Source: Climacium dendroides
Lineage: Eukaryota > Streptophyta > Bryopsida > Hypnales > Climaciaceae
DNA: 64,000 bases
Assembly: GCA_950106755.1 (NCBI GenBank)
Contig: OX467086.1
Span: forward strand, 27,112,001 to 27,176,000
Direction of reading: 5' to 3'
In this document: positions 1 to 10,463 of the stretch, piece by piece
Layout: every line of letters begins with the position of its first letter
Position numbering within the stretch: the stretch's first letter is position 1
The notes under the pieces: generated by a model
Databases searched by the model: none
What the model was told of the DNA's origin: nothing
The model's input: only the letters and a program-made list of their open reading frames with translations
Position numbers and translations under genes: made by a program

Positions 1-185
1 CCCAATTTCCCCTCCTACTCTGAAATCCCCGTCCCTCCTGTATTCTCCCCTGGCTTCCTGTTGTGCTCTCCCCCTTCTTGCAGCTCCCCTCCCGCAGCTC
101 CCCCTTTCTCTGCAAACTCCTACTGCCGCTCTCCTTCCTCTCCACCCTCCCTTGCCTCCACTGGCCTCCTACGCTCCCTTCATTA
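1..185 (+). repeat. Pyrimidine-rich tract
   Basis: The plus strand is dominated by C and T, with repeated CTCCC and CTCC words. No reading frame stands out. It lies upstream of the copia remnant and could be part of its leader or of an older insertion; the window edge prevents a decision. Confidence 0.6.
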
Positions 186-429
186 AAAATTTTAATTTTC
201 ATATTTAAAAAAAAAATCTTTATTTTTTAATTTATCTTTATCTTTATAATTTTTTTCTTTATAATATCTTTATCTTTATCTTTATCTATACAATTTATCT
301 TTATCTTTCTAGTTTAAATTTTTTTTTCTTTCAATTCTCTTTATCTTTACACAAAATTTTCTTTTTTATCCTTTATTTCACATTAAACCCTAAAGCTCCA
401 ATTTTCTTCTATATAACATTTTTCTTTTC
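186..429 (+). repeat. AT-rich simple repeat (TTTATC)n and leader
   Basis: Irregular runs of TTTATC and poly-T occupy about 205-330, followed by an AT-rich stretch leading into the first gag-like codons. It probably serves as the untranslated leader of the retrotransposon. I saw no primer-binding site of the usual initiator-methionine type. Confidence 0.5.
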
Positions 430-499
430 CATCATAACTACTTCAACCTCTTTTGTTGCAACATCTACTACTATTCCAGTATCTGCTACAGCTATTGAG

Positions 500-1215
500 G
501 CACCATGACTTCAGCTGCTTTTTTTCCCACAATTGGCAGTTGATGGCAGCAATTATTTATTATGGGCTAAAACGGCAACAATACATGTATATGCGGAGCA
601 ATTATCAGACTGTATTGCATTTAATCCAGATTCTACTATAAGTACTTCTGTTTCTCTCGCTATTTCATGGAAAACTTTATTGTTACTACATTGTCACCTA
701 GTTCCTTCACTATAGCATCAATACTTAGAATTAGACAAACCTGATGAGTTTTGGAAAAAAGCTTAAATCCTGTTTTGATCACTAGAAGACAATTTTTTTT
801 CTAGAGCTTTGCATTACTCGACTCATTTACGGGTGTTGGATTTTCCAATATTTGTTGCTTTCAATAATGAATTATATTGTATTGTGTCACAACTACGGTT
901 GTATGGTCAGACCATCATTGAGCCATAAATGATTGAGAAAACCCTCTTAACATTTCCACCTGTTTCTATTGTATTAGCTCAAAAGTATAGAAATATGAAA
1001 TTTGAAAATTACTCAGATCTCATGTCTCTATTACTTCTTGTTGAAAAACAAAACGAGATCCTTCTACGCAATGTAGAGGCCCACCCTATTGGGACTACTA
1101 TTCCTAAGTCTCATGCTGTTAAGGTTTCAATTATGAAATCTAAAATACAAAAACATTACTTTAAACATCGTCATAGACAATTAAGTAGCTATAGCCGTAA
1201 TAACCAATATGTTTA
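500..1215 (+). pseudogene. copia gag remnant (capsid-like domain)
   Basis: Two separated reading frames resemble the gag region of plant copia elements. One at 533-715 reads VDGSNYLLWAKTATIH, the typical start of the domain. One at 929-1216 reads EKTLLTFPPVSIVLAQKYR and continues with a block rich in Leu and Glu before a conserved ending around residue 50. Stops at about 713, 765 and 926 and at least one frameshift separate them. The product would have been the structural protein of the retrotransposon particle. No intact version exists here. Confidence 0.75.
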
Positions 1216-1267
1216 GAGGAAGAATACCACTTCCTCTACTAACAACCATGGTAGGTGTTCATCAGAG

Positions 1268-1756
1268 ATGCGTTTTTGCCACAAATGTGGCAGAATGGGA
1301 CATTTGGCAAATGTATACCGAACATCGAAATATTTTGTTAAAATATTTCAGAAAAATAAGAAACTCCATGTCCAAACTCAGGAAGCCCATACCATAGATG
1401 TACCTATAGACTCGTTTGGAGCTGAAGATACGGAGACATATGTTGTTGAGGATACCTCCACTAGTGAATCTTGTGATGCGCTCTTTGACTCTGCAATTAA
1501 TTATACAATCCTGTTGAATAAACAATTTTTTGATGTCAATAATCTTTCAAATTGGCAAACCAGAAATTTAATGACTATGACTGGATCGAATGTGTTTCGT
1601 TTTCAAGAGGGACTAACAAAGGTGATATTGCCTGAGGGCACCACCTTTACTTGCATGCGTGCAATGTATTCACCCTCTGCACTTCAAAGTCTGATCAGCT
1701 ATCAAAATGTGCGTACCAACGGTTTTCACGTTTCAACCAAAATTCTAGATAGGTAA
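1268..1756 (+). pseudogene. copia zinc knuckle and protease remnant
   Basis: The frame opens with CHKCGRMGHLANVY, a CX2CX4HX4C zinc knuckle in which the final cysteine is replaced by tyrosine. About 60 residues downstream, DSAINYTIL takes the place of the aspartic protease active site, normally Asp-Ser-Gly; the glycine has become alanine. Both changes argue that the protein would not work. The 162-residue frame ends at a stop before the integrase part. It would have bound RNA and processed the polyprotein. Confidence 0.75.
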
Positions 1757-1789
1757 GAGGCTCTGGTTTTTAAGCATAATAATAAAGTA

Positions 1790-2600
1790 GTGAAAACAAC
1801 CTTTGCTGCGACAAGTGGCTTGTATCAGATTCCAATCCGATCACATGTTGTATCTAGTTTTGCTTTATCTACTAAAGATAATAAAATTTCTATTTGGCAT
1901 AGAAGATTGGGTTATCCAGATTCTACTTTATTTCGTAAAATCCTTCCATATATTGCTGGCTATAATTTACAACCAACAAATGTCAATTCTTATGATACAA
2001 TGCCAAGCATGCGTGCAAGACAAATTTATTGCCAAACCATCTCTGTGGAAACTTCCACATGAGTTACTACCTATGCTTTCAAGGTTGTATGGTAATATTT
2101 GTGGTCCAATGACCCCTATGTCTGGATCATTTAAGTATTTCATGGTTTTGGTTGATGCATCAGGCAAACAATCTTATGTATCATTATTATCTACAAGAAA
2201 TTTGGCTTTTGTCAATTTACTTTCTATGTTGATTCGTTTTAAGGCTCATTTCTCCGAATATTCAATCAAGATACTAAAAATGGACAATGCTCAAGAGTTT
2301 CGGTCAAAATCTTTTAAAGATTATTGTACTGCAACGGGGATTGACTTAACATACTCAGTTTCGTACGAGCGTGCTCAAAATGGATTGGCTGAATCTTTTA
2401 TCAAACGAATTCAACTTATTATAAGGCCTTTGCTTTTTCATGCGAGTTTGCCTTTATTTATGTGGGGTCATGAGATTCTTCATGCTGCAACCCTCATTCA
2501 GTTCCATCTTTCATCTATGGAGATTACTTCTCCGCAAAAGCTTCTTTCAGGACGAGTTTCAAATGTATCTTATCTTCAAGTCTTTGGTTGTCGTATTTGA
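1790..2600 (+). pseudogene. copia integrase remnant
   Basis: The pre-integrase zinc region is recognisable at IWHRRLGYPDSTLFRKILPY (frame starting 1790), and the catalytic core follows in another frame up to 2600. In the core, the first catalytic aspartate of the family pattern (Asp-x-x-Gly-Pro) is replaced by asparagine in NICGP. The second aspartate is present in KMDNAQEF and the catalytic glutamate in GLAESFIKR. The overlapping frames show one frameshift between the zinc region and the core. The product would have inserted the DNA copy into the genome; this copy cannot. Confidence 0.8.
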
Positions 2601-3377
2601 GTTTCAATCCCCGAACTTTAATGCCATACTATTGAAACTCATCGATAAAAAGGTATCTATGTTGGGTTTAACTCTCCAAGTATCATTAGATACATTAATC
2701 CATCCACTAGTATGTTGCTCCGTACTCGTTTTGCCAATTGTCAATTTGAAAAAGATGTTTTTCCATCTTTAAAATAAAGAGTTTCTATTCAACAACCTTC
2801 TGTAGGACTTTTCTTTAAAGCGCCAAACACATTGACATTAAATCCTGATCTTCGAACATCTTTGGCTGAAACTGAAGTTGTCAAAATTTTGCATTTACAA
2901 AAGATTGCGAATCAAACTCCCGATGGCTTCAATGATACACCTAGAATTACTAGAACTCCATTTAATAAAGCTCAGAATGTTCCTGCTCGAATTTCGATAC
3001 CAGAGTTTGTTGCAACTCCAATTATTAAAACATTGAGCAAACGGACTCGTGAACCAGATAAGCAACCACGTAAACGCCAGGAAACTATTAAGACTATTGA
3101 TCCTTCTATACCTTCAGCTACCACTGCTAATATTATAGGATCTATTACATCAAACTCTCCATCGACACCAAATATTACTACTATAATTGATACAAAAAAG
3201 TCTAAATTGAATACAAAGTTATCTATAATATACTGTGATAATGGTGATGTATGGGATAGAGTAACAACTGATATTGATGATTCATTCATTTCTATGATGG
3301 TAGAAACATTTTCTTGCGAGAAAGATGACCCTGAACCACATACTATTAAACAGACAATATGTCGACTTGATTGGTAG
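2601..3377 (+). pseudogene. copia integrase C-terminus to RT linker
   Basis: This stretch includes a 181-residue open frame (2832-3377) rich in Thr, Pro, Lys and Arg, as expected for the poorly conserved linker between the integrase and reverse transcriptase of plant copia elements. A Lys/Arg cluster (KQPRKRQE) sits near residue 77. There is no catalytic motif. Assignment rests mainly on position between two recognised domains. Confidence 0.6.
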
Positions 3378-4125
3378 AAGTAGAAAGCTGCTATTGAGGA
3401 GGAGTATACTTCTCTATGTAAAAGACAAGTTTTTGGACTAATTGTTAATAATCTTCCTTCTCGACCTCTTGGATACAAGCTAGTATTTGTACGTAAACGC
3501 AATGACAAAGGTCATATTATCCATTACAAAATGCGCTTAGTTGTTCAAGATTTTATACAAAAGTTTGGTATTGATTATGATTCTATATATTCACTAGTTA
3601 TGGATTCCATTACTTTCTGATATCTTATTGGAATGGTTGTGCATGCCATACTTGAGATGAATTTTATGGATGTTGTCATTGCTTACTTATATGGCTCATT
3701 AAATATTGACATCTACATGAAAGTTTTAGAAGGACTTGACTCTACAACTCACGCTGCATTGATTCCAAGTAAACATCGTGGCGTCAAATTACAACAAGTA
3801 TTATATGATCTCAAACAATTTGGATTGATGTGATATTAATGTATTCGACATTTTCTTATTAAAAATCATTTTACAAATGAGTCATTACTTTCATGTATTT
3901 TTATCAAATGAGACAAACTTGGTTTTGTCATTATTGCAGTATATATTGATGACTTAAACCTTGTGAGGACAAAAGACGCTTGTGCTGCAACTACTCAACT
4001 TCTTGTTTGTGAGTTCGAAATGAAGTTACTTAGCAAAACTACATTTTGCATTGGTCTTCAAGTTCTTCACTTGAATGATAACAGGGTTTTTTTTCACAAA
4101 CGATCTACATCAACCGAATTCTAAA
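3378..4125 (+). pseudogene. copia reverse transcriptase remnant
   Basis: Translation shows the copia reverse transcriptase block GYKLVFVRKRNDKG, then YKMRLVVQDF, then the IYSLVMD and MDVVIAYLYGSL segments, and finally YIDDLNLV, which contains the catalytic Tyr-x-Asp-Asp box. Several stops (for example after VMDSITF near 3618 and at 3831) and frame changes interrupt it. The active-site Asp-Asp pair is intact but the enzyme is not encoded as one chain. Confidence 0.8.
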
Positions 4126-4135
4126 AAGATTCAAT

Positions 4136-4953
4136 ATGATAGATGTCTATCTGTTTTCTACACGTATAGTGTGTCATAGCAGTAAAGATGATAATTCATA
4201 TCGTCTTTGCAAGGAAGAAGTGGAAACATTGAGTGAGCAATATCCATATCTTGCTACAGTTGGAGCACTTTTATACTTAGCCACATCTACAAGGCCTAAT
4301 ATTGCATTTGAAGTTAGTATTCTTGCAAGGCATAGTGCTCGCCCTACACTTCGACATTGAAGTGGCATCAAACACCTTTTCCGTTATTTGAAAGGAACTG
4401 TAGATTTGGGACTACACTATACTCGATTACTAGATCCAACATTGGTTGGATATGCTGACATTAGATATAGGTCTGATCTTGCAACATCAATAATCAAACA
4501 TGTTATATTTTCTTACAACATGGAGTTGCTATACCTTAAAAATTTGTGAAGCAAACAATCACTACAACATCATCAAATCATTCGAAAATCATTGCTCTTC
4601 ATGAAGCATCTTGGGAATGTATTTGGCTACGATCTATAGAAAAATTTATTTGAACCAATTGCGGATTGTATTATAATGAATCTTCAACTATCTTATATGA
4701 AGACAATAGTGTATGTGTTGCATAAATGCAAGTGGGTTTTGTCAAAGGCGATCAAACAAAGCATATTGATATGAAGTATTTTAGTTATACGTATGATTTG
4801 ATCACAAATGGAACATTGAAAACCAAGAAAGTCATATCAGTAGATAATTTAGCTGATCTCTTTACCAAAGCTCTTCCGTTATGTACACATCATCGACTTG
4901 TTCATGGCATTGGAATGCGACGATTGAATAGTTTGAAGCAAAAAATTCAATAG
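4136..4953 (+). pseudogene. copia RNase H remnant
   Basis: The frame at 4136-4360 carries VGALLYLATSTRPNIAFEVS, the conserved segment joining reverse transcriptase to RNase H in copia elements. Further on come LKGTVDLGLHYT and YADIRYRSD, where the family has an Asp-containing site. The last frame (4726-4953) reads KHIDMKYF and then NLADLFTKALP, the usual end of the polyprotein, and stops at 4953. Stops between the pieces show it is inactive. Confidence 0.8.
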
Positions 4954-5435
4954 TTTTTTTATTGCTATTACTATGTAAACCTTTTGATATTTTTTCATGA
5001 ATTTTTCCCATAGGGTTTTACCATAAGAATGGATTAATAAAGATGTTGTACTCTTTTTTCTTCATTTGTGGTTTTGTCCTTGAAAATAATCAAGGTTTTC
5101 CCAGTTAAGGCTTCAATGAGGCAACAACTATAAAATTACAAGATTACGGAAATTATATAGAAAAAGGTGGAGTCGTGGTGAGAACCACGGTTTGGGGGTC
5201 AATCCTGGAGCTTGTTAACCATCTTTGGGTGTCCTACATTTTGTCACATTAGAACTCAAAGGTGGGATAGCTGATCGACTGTTATTCTTGCCTTACTAGT
5301 TTGCCAAGCCGCGAGTTTCCTGAACCAGTCAACAAGGCCGACGAGGATTGAACTACGGATTGATCGGTTGACCACCAACGTATAAAACCAGTCGACCAAG
5401 TCCACGACTTAGCGACTATGTCGAGCGAGGAGGAG
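4954..5435 (+). other. 3' non-coding part of the copia element, uncertain
   Basis: No reading frame or repeat was recognised. The GC content rises from about 5160. The stretch ends in the purine tract GAGGAGGAG just before the candidate LTR. It may include sequence unrelated to the retrotransposon. Confidence 0.4.
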
Positions 5436-5635
5436 TGTTAAAAAACGTAGTGTAAACGCTCCCCATAATACATGGTAGACTAGTCAACAAAGTAGTTGGT
5501 GGTATTTCTTAACCAATATGGAGATAGTACTATTGATTGTTTCTCTCCTTTTGTATATACTTCCATTCATCAATGTTAATGGGTGTATTTTTCTTTTGCA
5601 TACTTTGGTTTTGTTTAAGTTTTGTGTTTGCAACA
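5436..5635 (+). repeat. Candidate 200-bp LTR
   Basis: The stretch begins TGTTAAAAAACG directly after a polypurine tract and ends TTTGCAACA, giving the TGTT/AACA inverted ends expected of a plant LTR. No second copy lies in the window, so neither target duplication nor pairing with a 5' LTR can be tested. Directly after its end, sequence related to the terminal segment of the MGST3-like genes begins, which fits an insertion boundary. Confidence 0.5.
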
Positions 5636-5636
5636 C

Positions 5637-5740
5637 CGACAATGTCAATGATAATAAGTCAGAACCACTTGAACGATTATACAAGCCAAAAAAATTTGGT
5701 CAACATAAGAGTAATGAGTGGCATACACGATCACAAACAA
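5637..5740 (-). pseudogene. Relic of an MGST3 terminal segment
   Basis: On the minus strand this aligns by eye with the repeated terminal segments behind MGST3 gene A (10464-10985), including the shared phrase ACCACTTGAACGAT on the plus strand and a downstream stretch ending CATACACGAT. The translated minus strand resembles the last membrane helix of the gene (QIFLAC in place of QFFPAY) but there is no stop at the expected place. The remainder of the unit appears at 6576-6648, after about 0.85 kb of inserted elements. Confidence 0.55.
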
Positions 5741-5747
5741 TAAAGTA

Positions 5748-5974
5748 CACTAGAAGAAACCAAAATTTTCGATGTCTAAGGGAACGGATTTTAGGTGACG
5801 TTGAAGAAAACAACCTATGTTTTTCTGTCAACAATTATCTCCATTAATGTTCCATTGGACATCATTATTGACATGAAAAATACAGGTTGTTTTTTTCAAC
5901 GTCACCTAAAATTCGTTCCCTTTGACGTCGGCTGTTTTTTTTAATATCACCTAAAACAAGGTTTTCTTATAGTG
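5748..5974. mobile_element. CACTA-type MITE, 227 bp
   Basis: The element starts CACTAGAAGAAACC and ends in the complement of CACTATAAGAAAACC. It is flanked on both sides by the 3-bp duplication GTA (5745-5747 and 5975-5977). Both arms contain a longer inverted block around AACGTCACCTAAAATTCGTT. CACTA ends with a 3-bp target duplication are the signature of the CACTA (EnSpm) superfamily. It encodes nothing and must rely on a transposase from elsewhere. Confidence 0.85.
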
Positions 5975-6007
5975 GTAGTATGCTCTAAAAGTGATCACTT
6001 AAGTCCT

Positions 6008-6345
6008 GGTCCGCCCTTTTTCATAGGTTTTCGTGAACAAAAGTATTTTTATATCATTTTTCAAAGAAAAAAAATAGACATAGAACCTAATACAATGGTT
6101 TTGTATTTTTCTAAGCATTTTTGAATTACTTATAAATTTTCAAAGATTAAGTACATAGGCACCTATTTAGTCTCCCAAAATGTGTCCACTTGCAACTTGT
6201 AAAGAGATGTATAGAAATCAAAGCCTATGATTGGTCTTGCAATAGAAAATCAATTTTTCCTAGATGCATTCAATTGCTAAAGGGGTCCATTCAAGGATCA
6301 CCTCATCTCCATTCTACCCCTGAAGCTAGGGTCCATTTGAAAGAG
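6008..6345 (+). repeat. Dispersed repeat R3, copy 1
   Basis: About 340 bp match 28592-28950 in the same orientation with scattered differences, for example the shared phrase AAGCATTTTTGAATTACTTA and the shared GGTCCATTCAAGGATC. Ends are not defined and no coding sequence is seen. It sits between two CACTA MITEs. Confidence 0.7.
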
Positions 6346-6347
6346 AT

Positions 6348-6562
6348 CACTACAAGAAAACATGTCCGAAATGACAGAAATTGGTCCTAAATGACAGAAA
6401 TCAGCCCCTCCTAATTGACCGAAAATTGACAGTTTTTTGTCAATTTGGACAATTTTCTGTCAATTCGGACAGTTTTTTGTCCTAATTGACAGAAACTTGT
6501 CAAATTTCTGTCATTTAGGAGGGGCTGATTTTTGTCATTTAGGACACGTTTCTCTTGTAGTG
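6348..6562. mobile_element. CACTA-type MITE, 215 bp
   Basis: Ends are CACTACAAGAAAACATGTCC and the complement of CACTACAAGAGAAACGTGTC. The 3-bp duplication GAT flanks it (6345-6347 and 6563-6565). The interior repeats short blocks such as TTTTTTGTC and CAGCCCCTCCTAA in inverted order, so a single strand would fold into a long hairpin. It is a different subfamily from the neighbour at 5748. Confidence 0.88.
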
Positions 6563-6575
6563 GATGGTCTATTTT

Positions 6576-6648
6576 ACAACACACTACTTTAGTAAGTTAC
6601 TTAAGTAGGAGTAGAAAATCAAACCATTTTATTAACAAGTGGAGTGGA
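6576..6648 (-). pseudogene. Second part of the MGST3 terminal-segment relic
   Basis: The phrase AATCAAACCATTTTATTAAC with the following CAAGTGGA nearly repeats 10774-10806 behind MGST3 gene A. On the minus strand it includes AATAAA, a possible polyadenylation signal. Together with 5637-5740 it rebuilds one unit of that array. Confidence 0.55.
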
Positions 6649-6650
6649 GT

Positions 6651-7052
6651 AAGGTAGAACCACCCATAACTGACCAAATAAACAACTGTGGACATATGTG
6701 GGGTATAATAAAGCAAAGGAAATATCTCCACAAGTGTAGAGATAGAAATGAGGGGGATTGCCAAAATTTGGTAATTTTATGGCTTGAACTGAAATTACTA
6801 AGAATTTTGGAAGGCAAAAGTTGGTTTGGACCCATGTCCAATGTGTAAACTATTCCAAAAATGCTCATTTAAGAGACTACTTTTTGTTCACTTTGGCACA
6901 CTCAACCAAGCAGATGTGTCATGAAGAGAATGGAGGAATTGATGGGTGGAAATCAAGAACTCATGTTTAAAAATTAATCTTAGCCTCTTTAGAATTTCAT
7001 ACCTCTTATTGATTGCTAATGGGGTGTGGTTGGTAATGGGTGGTTCTATCTT
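6651..7052. mobile_element. TIR element, family AAGGTAGAACCACCCAT
   Basis: Left end AAGGTAGAACCACCCAT and right end complement AAGATAGAACCACCCAT form terminal inverted repeats. A 3-bp AGT duplication flanks the 402-bp element. Its interior is shared with 24531-24905 (opposite orientation) and 37564-37972 (same orientation), including the phrase ATGTCCAATGTGTAAAC or variants. No coding capacity is seen and I cannot assign the superfamily. Confidence 0.75.
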
Positions 7053-7851
7053 AGTATGGTAAACCAACTAAGTTATGACAAGCTCATATAAATTCATCAT
7101 AAAAGTGACTTTTTGTAGCCTTTATATTGCATCCATGTTAAGAAATATTGTACCTACTTTAGGTGAGGAAAGGATTCATTTCCACTTGGTCTTAGTAGGA
7201 TTCATAGGATGAGGTATTAGGTGTAGGATTTAGAGTGCATTCTCATATGCATTCCATAGAACCTATGTGACATGTGATGTAGCATGGAGATAAAAGTAGT
7301 ATTAAGATCATTACTTTCCTGAAAACTAGAAGGTAGGTGGTTGTTAGAAGATGCTTATTAATTTTAAGAAATGAAGATTTGAGAGATTGTGGAAGTTTTT
7401 ATGAACTTGAGCTTCATGGGGCCCATTACCTAAGAACAATGGCTACTCAAGACAAAAATTAGTAGAAACAAACCTTGTAAAATCAATCATACCTAAATTA
7501 TTCAGCAACCAACTCATATAGTTTTGTACATCTTCATTCCCTCCACAAATCCATTTGATATTTGATTCATCCAATCAAAATTAGAGAGGGGTTGGGAGGG
7601 ACATTTTCTTTGACATTTTCAAACATCCTCTTTGAATTTTGTCCATAATTTTTTTGGAGGTTCAAAATCACAAACAAATTTTTGTAAATGAAATTTTACT
7701 TTATTTAACAACTTTTTTTAGCTCAAATTTTCTTGAAAAAAATTATTCTACTATGCCCAAATGAGGTGAACATTTATACATTGAACACAATTTTTGCATT
7801 TTGACAATGAGTGGTCAAACTCTCATCTTCAAATTGTCTCATACTCTTTAA
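7053..7851. other. AT-rich intergenic DNA
   Basis: No convincing reading frame, RNA gene or repeat boundary is seen in this stretch. Confidence 0.5.
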
Positions 7852-8067
7852 TCCTTAAACGACCCTAGGGCCATTTCTTGGCTAATGAATGACAATAAAT
7901 CTTCATGTATAGGACAAAAGTGCAACTATTCATCCTTGGAATTTTGTAGAAAAAGGGGAGATTATGCACAATAGTTTGACTTTTAATGAGCACTTTTAAA
8001 AAAAATAGATGATGTCACATAATGCCCAAAGGATGATTTCTATGGTCACTAGCCAAGCATTTAAGGG
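7852..8067. mobile_element. TTAA-bounded short element, 216 bp
   Basis: TTAA stands on both sides (7848-7851 and 8068-8071). The ends read TCCTTAAACGACC and, on the other strand, CCCTTAAATGCTTGG, a short inverted repeat of the same type as the larger TTAA elements of this window. Further in, CTTGGCTAATGA and CTTGGCTAGTGA also pair. No coding sequence. Confidence 0.6.
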
Positions 8068-8071
8068 TTAA

Positions 8072-9279
8072 GGATTCATAATGAACAATGGATTTCAGTA
8101 TAAAACAACCTTTCCATCCATTATTTAGTGGACATGTGCTGGCATCAAGTTTTATTGATATTTTTTCAATATTTGAACTTCATTTATAATTAATTTTCCT
8201 TGGATTTGGTAAAGTGATTTGTTAATTTTAAAAATCTTTCAAACTTTAATATTGTAATCATTTTTTGCCAAGAGTGAGCAGTAAAATCGTAAATGCAGGA
8301 ACATGCAATCCCTCAAGCCAACTAAGAAAGTATAAGCCATATAAGAACTACACCTAGCTAAGAAATAATTATACAAGTTCTAAACCTAAACTCCTGTAAA
8401 AAAAGATTATTTCCTTCTTAATGCCATATGCCATATACAATGAAACAATTTTCAATCTGATATTATCTTTGACTTTATGTTTAGATGATAATAAGTGTTT
8501 AATATTAAAAAAAAATTGTAAATTGAGATTTCAATAATGGTGAATTGAGACTTCAATATTGGTGAATTGAGACTTCATTCACAAACATTTGATTTTATAA
8601 AGGTTGATGTATTCATACATTTTTTATTTGTTAAAATAGAGGTCACAAATAATAGGACTAAAGTCTCAAAATATCCATTTTGTCTAAACTTAATGAATAT
8701 GGCCATTCTTATGCGGAAGTTTTATCTTTTAATTCTTGGAAGACCAAGTGTTCAGTCAATACATGCAAGAAATCTCAGGTAGGTTCCTACAAAGTCATTT
8801 TTGGTCAAACGTTTTTGAAATTTGGATACAATGTGTAAACATGTACCTCCTTAGAGGAAAACTATTTTTTTTCTGATTAAGTGCTAGGATCAAAAATCAT
8901 GCTACCTTGAATTTTTGAGTCAACTTGGGCAATTTGAGAATCTTTTGGAAAAAAGCTCATCAACTTTTGAAATTTGGCATGTATGTAACTAATAAAATAT
9001 GGCATACAATTGTAAGAAAAAAATACAAAATTTGAATCCTCAAATTTCATTCTAAAATGAATCAATTTGTGTTAGCTATATTGAGGTGGTTTCAAGATAA
9101 AATATTTTCTTTGAAGTTCAAGTCCTATTATTTTGCAATCTGTGAAGTCAAAATTCTTAAAATCTTTTCCACATATTCCAAATGTTTGTCTCTAAATTTT
9201 TACCATTCAAATTTTAAATAAAATATTTCCTTACTATACAAGAAATCATCAAAAAATGACTAGTGTATTGCCAATTCAT
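8072..9279. other. AT-rich intergenic DNA with a short tandem repeat
   Basis: No gene is visible. At about 8522-8576 the phrase GGTGAATTGAGACTTCA occurs twice in tandem with a third degenerate copy before it. The rest shows no clear structure. Confidence 0.5.
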
Positions 9280-10214
9280 TGGACCTCTAAAGGACCAAGG
9301 CCTTTTTTCTGCCAAAAAACACTCAAAACTACCATTTCTATAGAGAAGAGTAAACAATTTTGAAAATTATTTTTTTTGAACATCCAACCATATAATTTTG
9401 CACCTAACTAGTATGATGATGTGTAGAAAAAATTTCAGAAATTTTGACCACATAGATTTTGAGATATCTGCGTTTAAAGTGAAAAAAACAAGTTTCTTTT
9501 GCACATTGTGGGACTGAAATTTTTATTCTTAACTTAAAATTTTTGCACTATTATAGAGTTGTGAGATTTAAATATTTATGGTAGGAAATGAAGTTGAGAA
9601 TTTAGGGGAAAAAATTTCAAAGAAAAAACTTAATTTTCATTTCTGTTAAATAGAAGTAGGTATGAGATAGAAGCAAAATCTAAATTATTAATATCTCTAA
9701 AATGGAATTAAAATTCACTAATTCCAATGGTTAGTTTTTCTAACAAGAAAATCAACCATGTAGAATTTTATTTTTTTTAAATATAGAAATTGATTTTAGA
9801 AATGAATCCTACAAGTAATTTTTTTAAGATGCTCTAATTGCCTGAAAAGAAGATTATCCATAACTTTTGCATAATATATCCAAATGGAATGAATCAAAGC
9901 TTTACGAGTAGATAAAAATATAATCCATGAGAAAAAAATTGGAAAAAAAAACTAAATTTAAAAAAAACTAAATTTGCTGCCCGCTCTCCCCTATTTTGAG
10001 CTTATTTGGATATAACTTTTGTTCCTGTGCATTGATTAGAATAAAAATTATATTCCCATGAAGCTAATCATTTTTTAATAACATACTCCAAAACTGCAGT
10101 TTTTGATTAGAATAAAAATTATATTCCCATGAAGCTAATCATTTTTTAATAACATACTCCAAAACTGCATTTTTTGACAATGTCTCCCTAAAAATCCCCT
10201 TGGTTCTTTACGGA
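9280..10214 (+). mobile_element. R1 repeat, copy 1 (degenerate TTAA-type)
   Basis: The interior matches the R1 copies at 33339, 48714 and 54276, for example AAAAAATTTCAGAAATTTT followed by an ACCAYRTAGAT phrase. The left end CCTCTAAAGGACC and the right end TTGGTTCTTTACGGATCAA correspond to the CCCCTAAAGG / CCTTTAGGGGTTAA ends of the better copies, but the TTAA itself is no longer intact. It carries a local 71-bp duplication. Confidence 0.65.
10034..10175 (+). repeat. 71-bp direct duplication, two near-identical copies
   Basis: The unit beginning GATTAGAATAAAAATTATAT occurs at 10034-10104 and again at 10105-10175 with almost no difference, so it is a young duplication inside an old repeat. 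Confidence 0.9.
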
Positions 10215-10463
10215 TCAATACACGTAGTTTGCAAACACTAGGTGGAAATGGACCCTAAGTGCCCATTATGGATACACTTTTTGTTGATTTTGGGTAGTCT
10301 GGAGACTTTTTTGGACCAATTGAGCAACACACTTCAAACAAATTCATACTTAGTCAAATTTTTTTAAAAATTCAGTTGCTCTTATTGTTTCTCAAATTTG
10401 TCTTTTGCATGGATTTTTTTTTAAAATCCAACAATGCCAACAGACAAACCAGTCATTCTGCCT

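Larger units (their letters stand above)
430..5635 (+). mobile_element. Degenerate Ty1/copia LTR retrotransposon
   Basis: Translated pieces run in the order gag, zinc knuckle, protease, integrase, reverse transcriptase, RNase H. Integrase before reverse transcriptase is the diagnostic order of Ty1/copia as opposed to gypsy elements. Many stops and frameshifts break the polyprotein, so the copy is dead. A purine-rich stretch (GAGGAGGAG) followed by TGTTA at 5436 and a matching AACA end at 5635 suggest the 3' LTR. No 5' LTR is seen, so the element either starts before the window or has lost it. The gap of about 480 bases between the last RNase H codon and the purine tract is longer than usual and may hold other DNA. 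Confidence 0.85.

Noticed and set aside
2972..3508. A 178-codon minus-strand frame
   Set aside because: It is antisense to the copia polyprotein, which has recognised domains on the plus strand.
5160..5240. A stretch with short complementary arms that looked like a tRNA remnant
   Set aside because: No consistent cloverleaf and no normal T-arm or B-box sequence.
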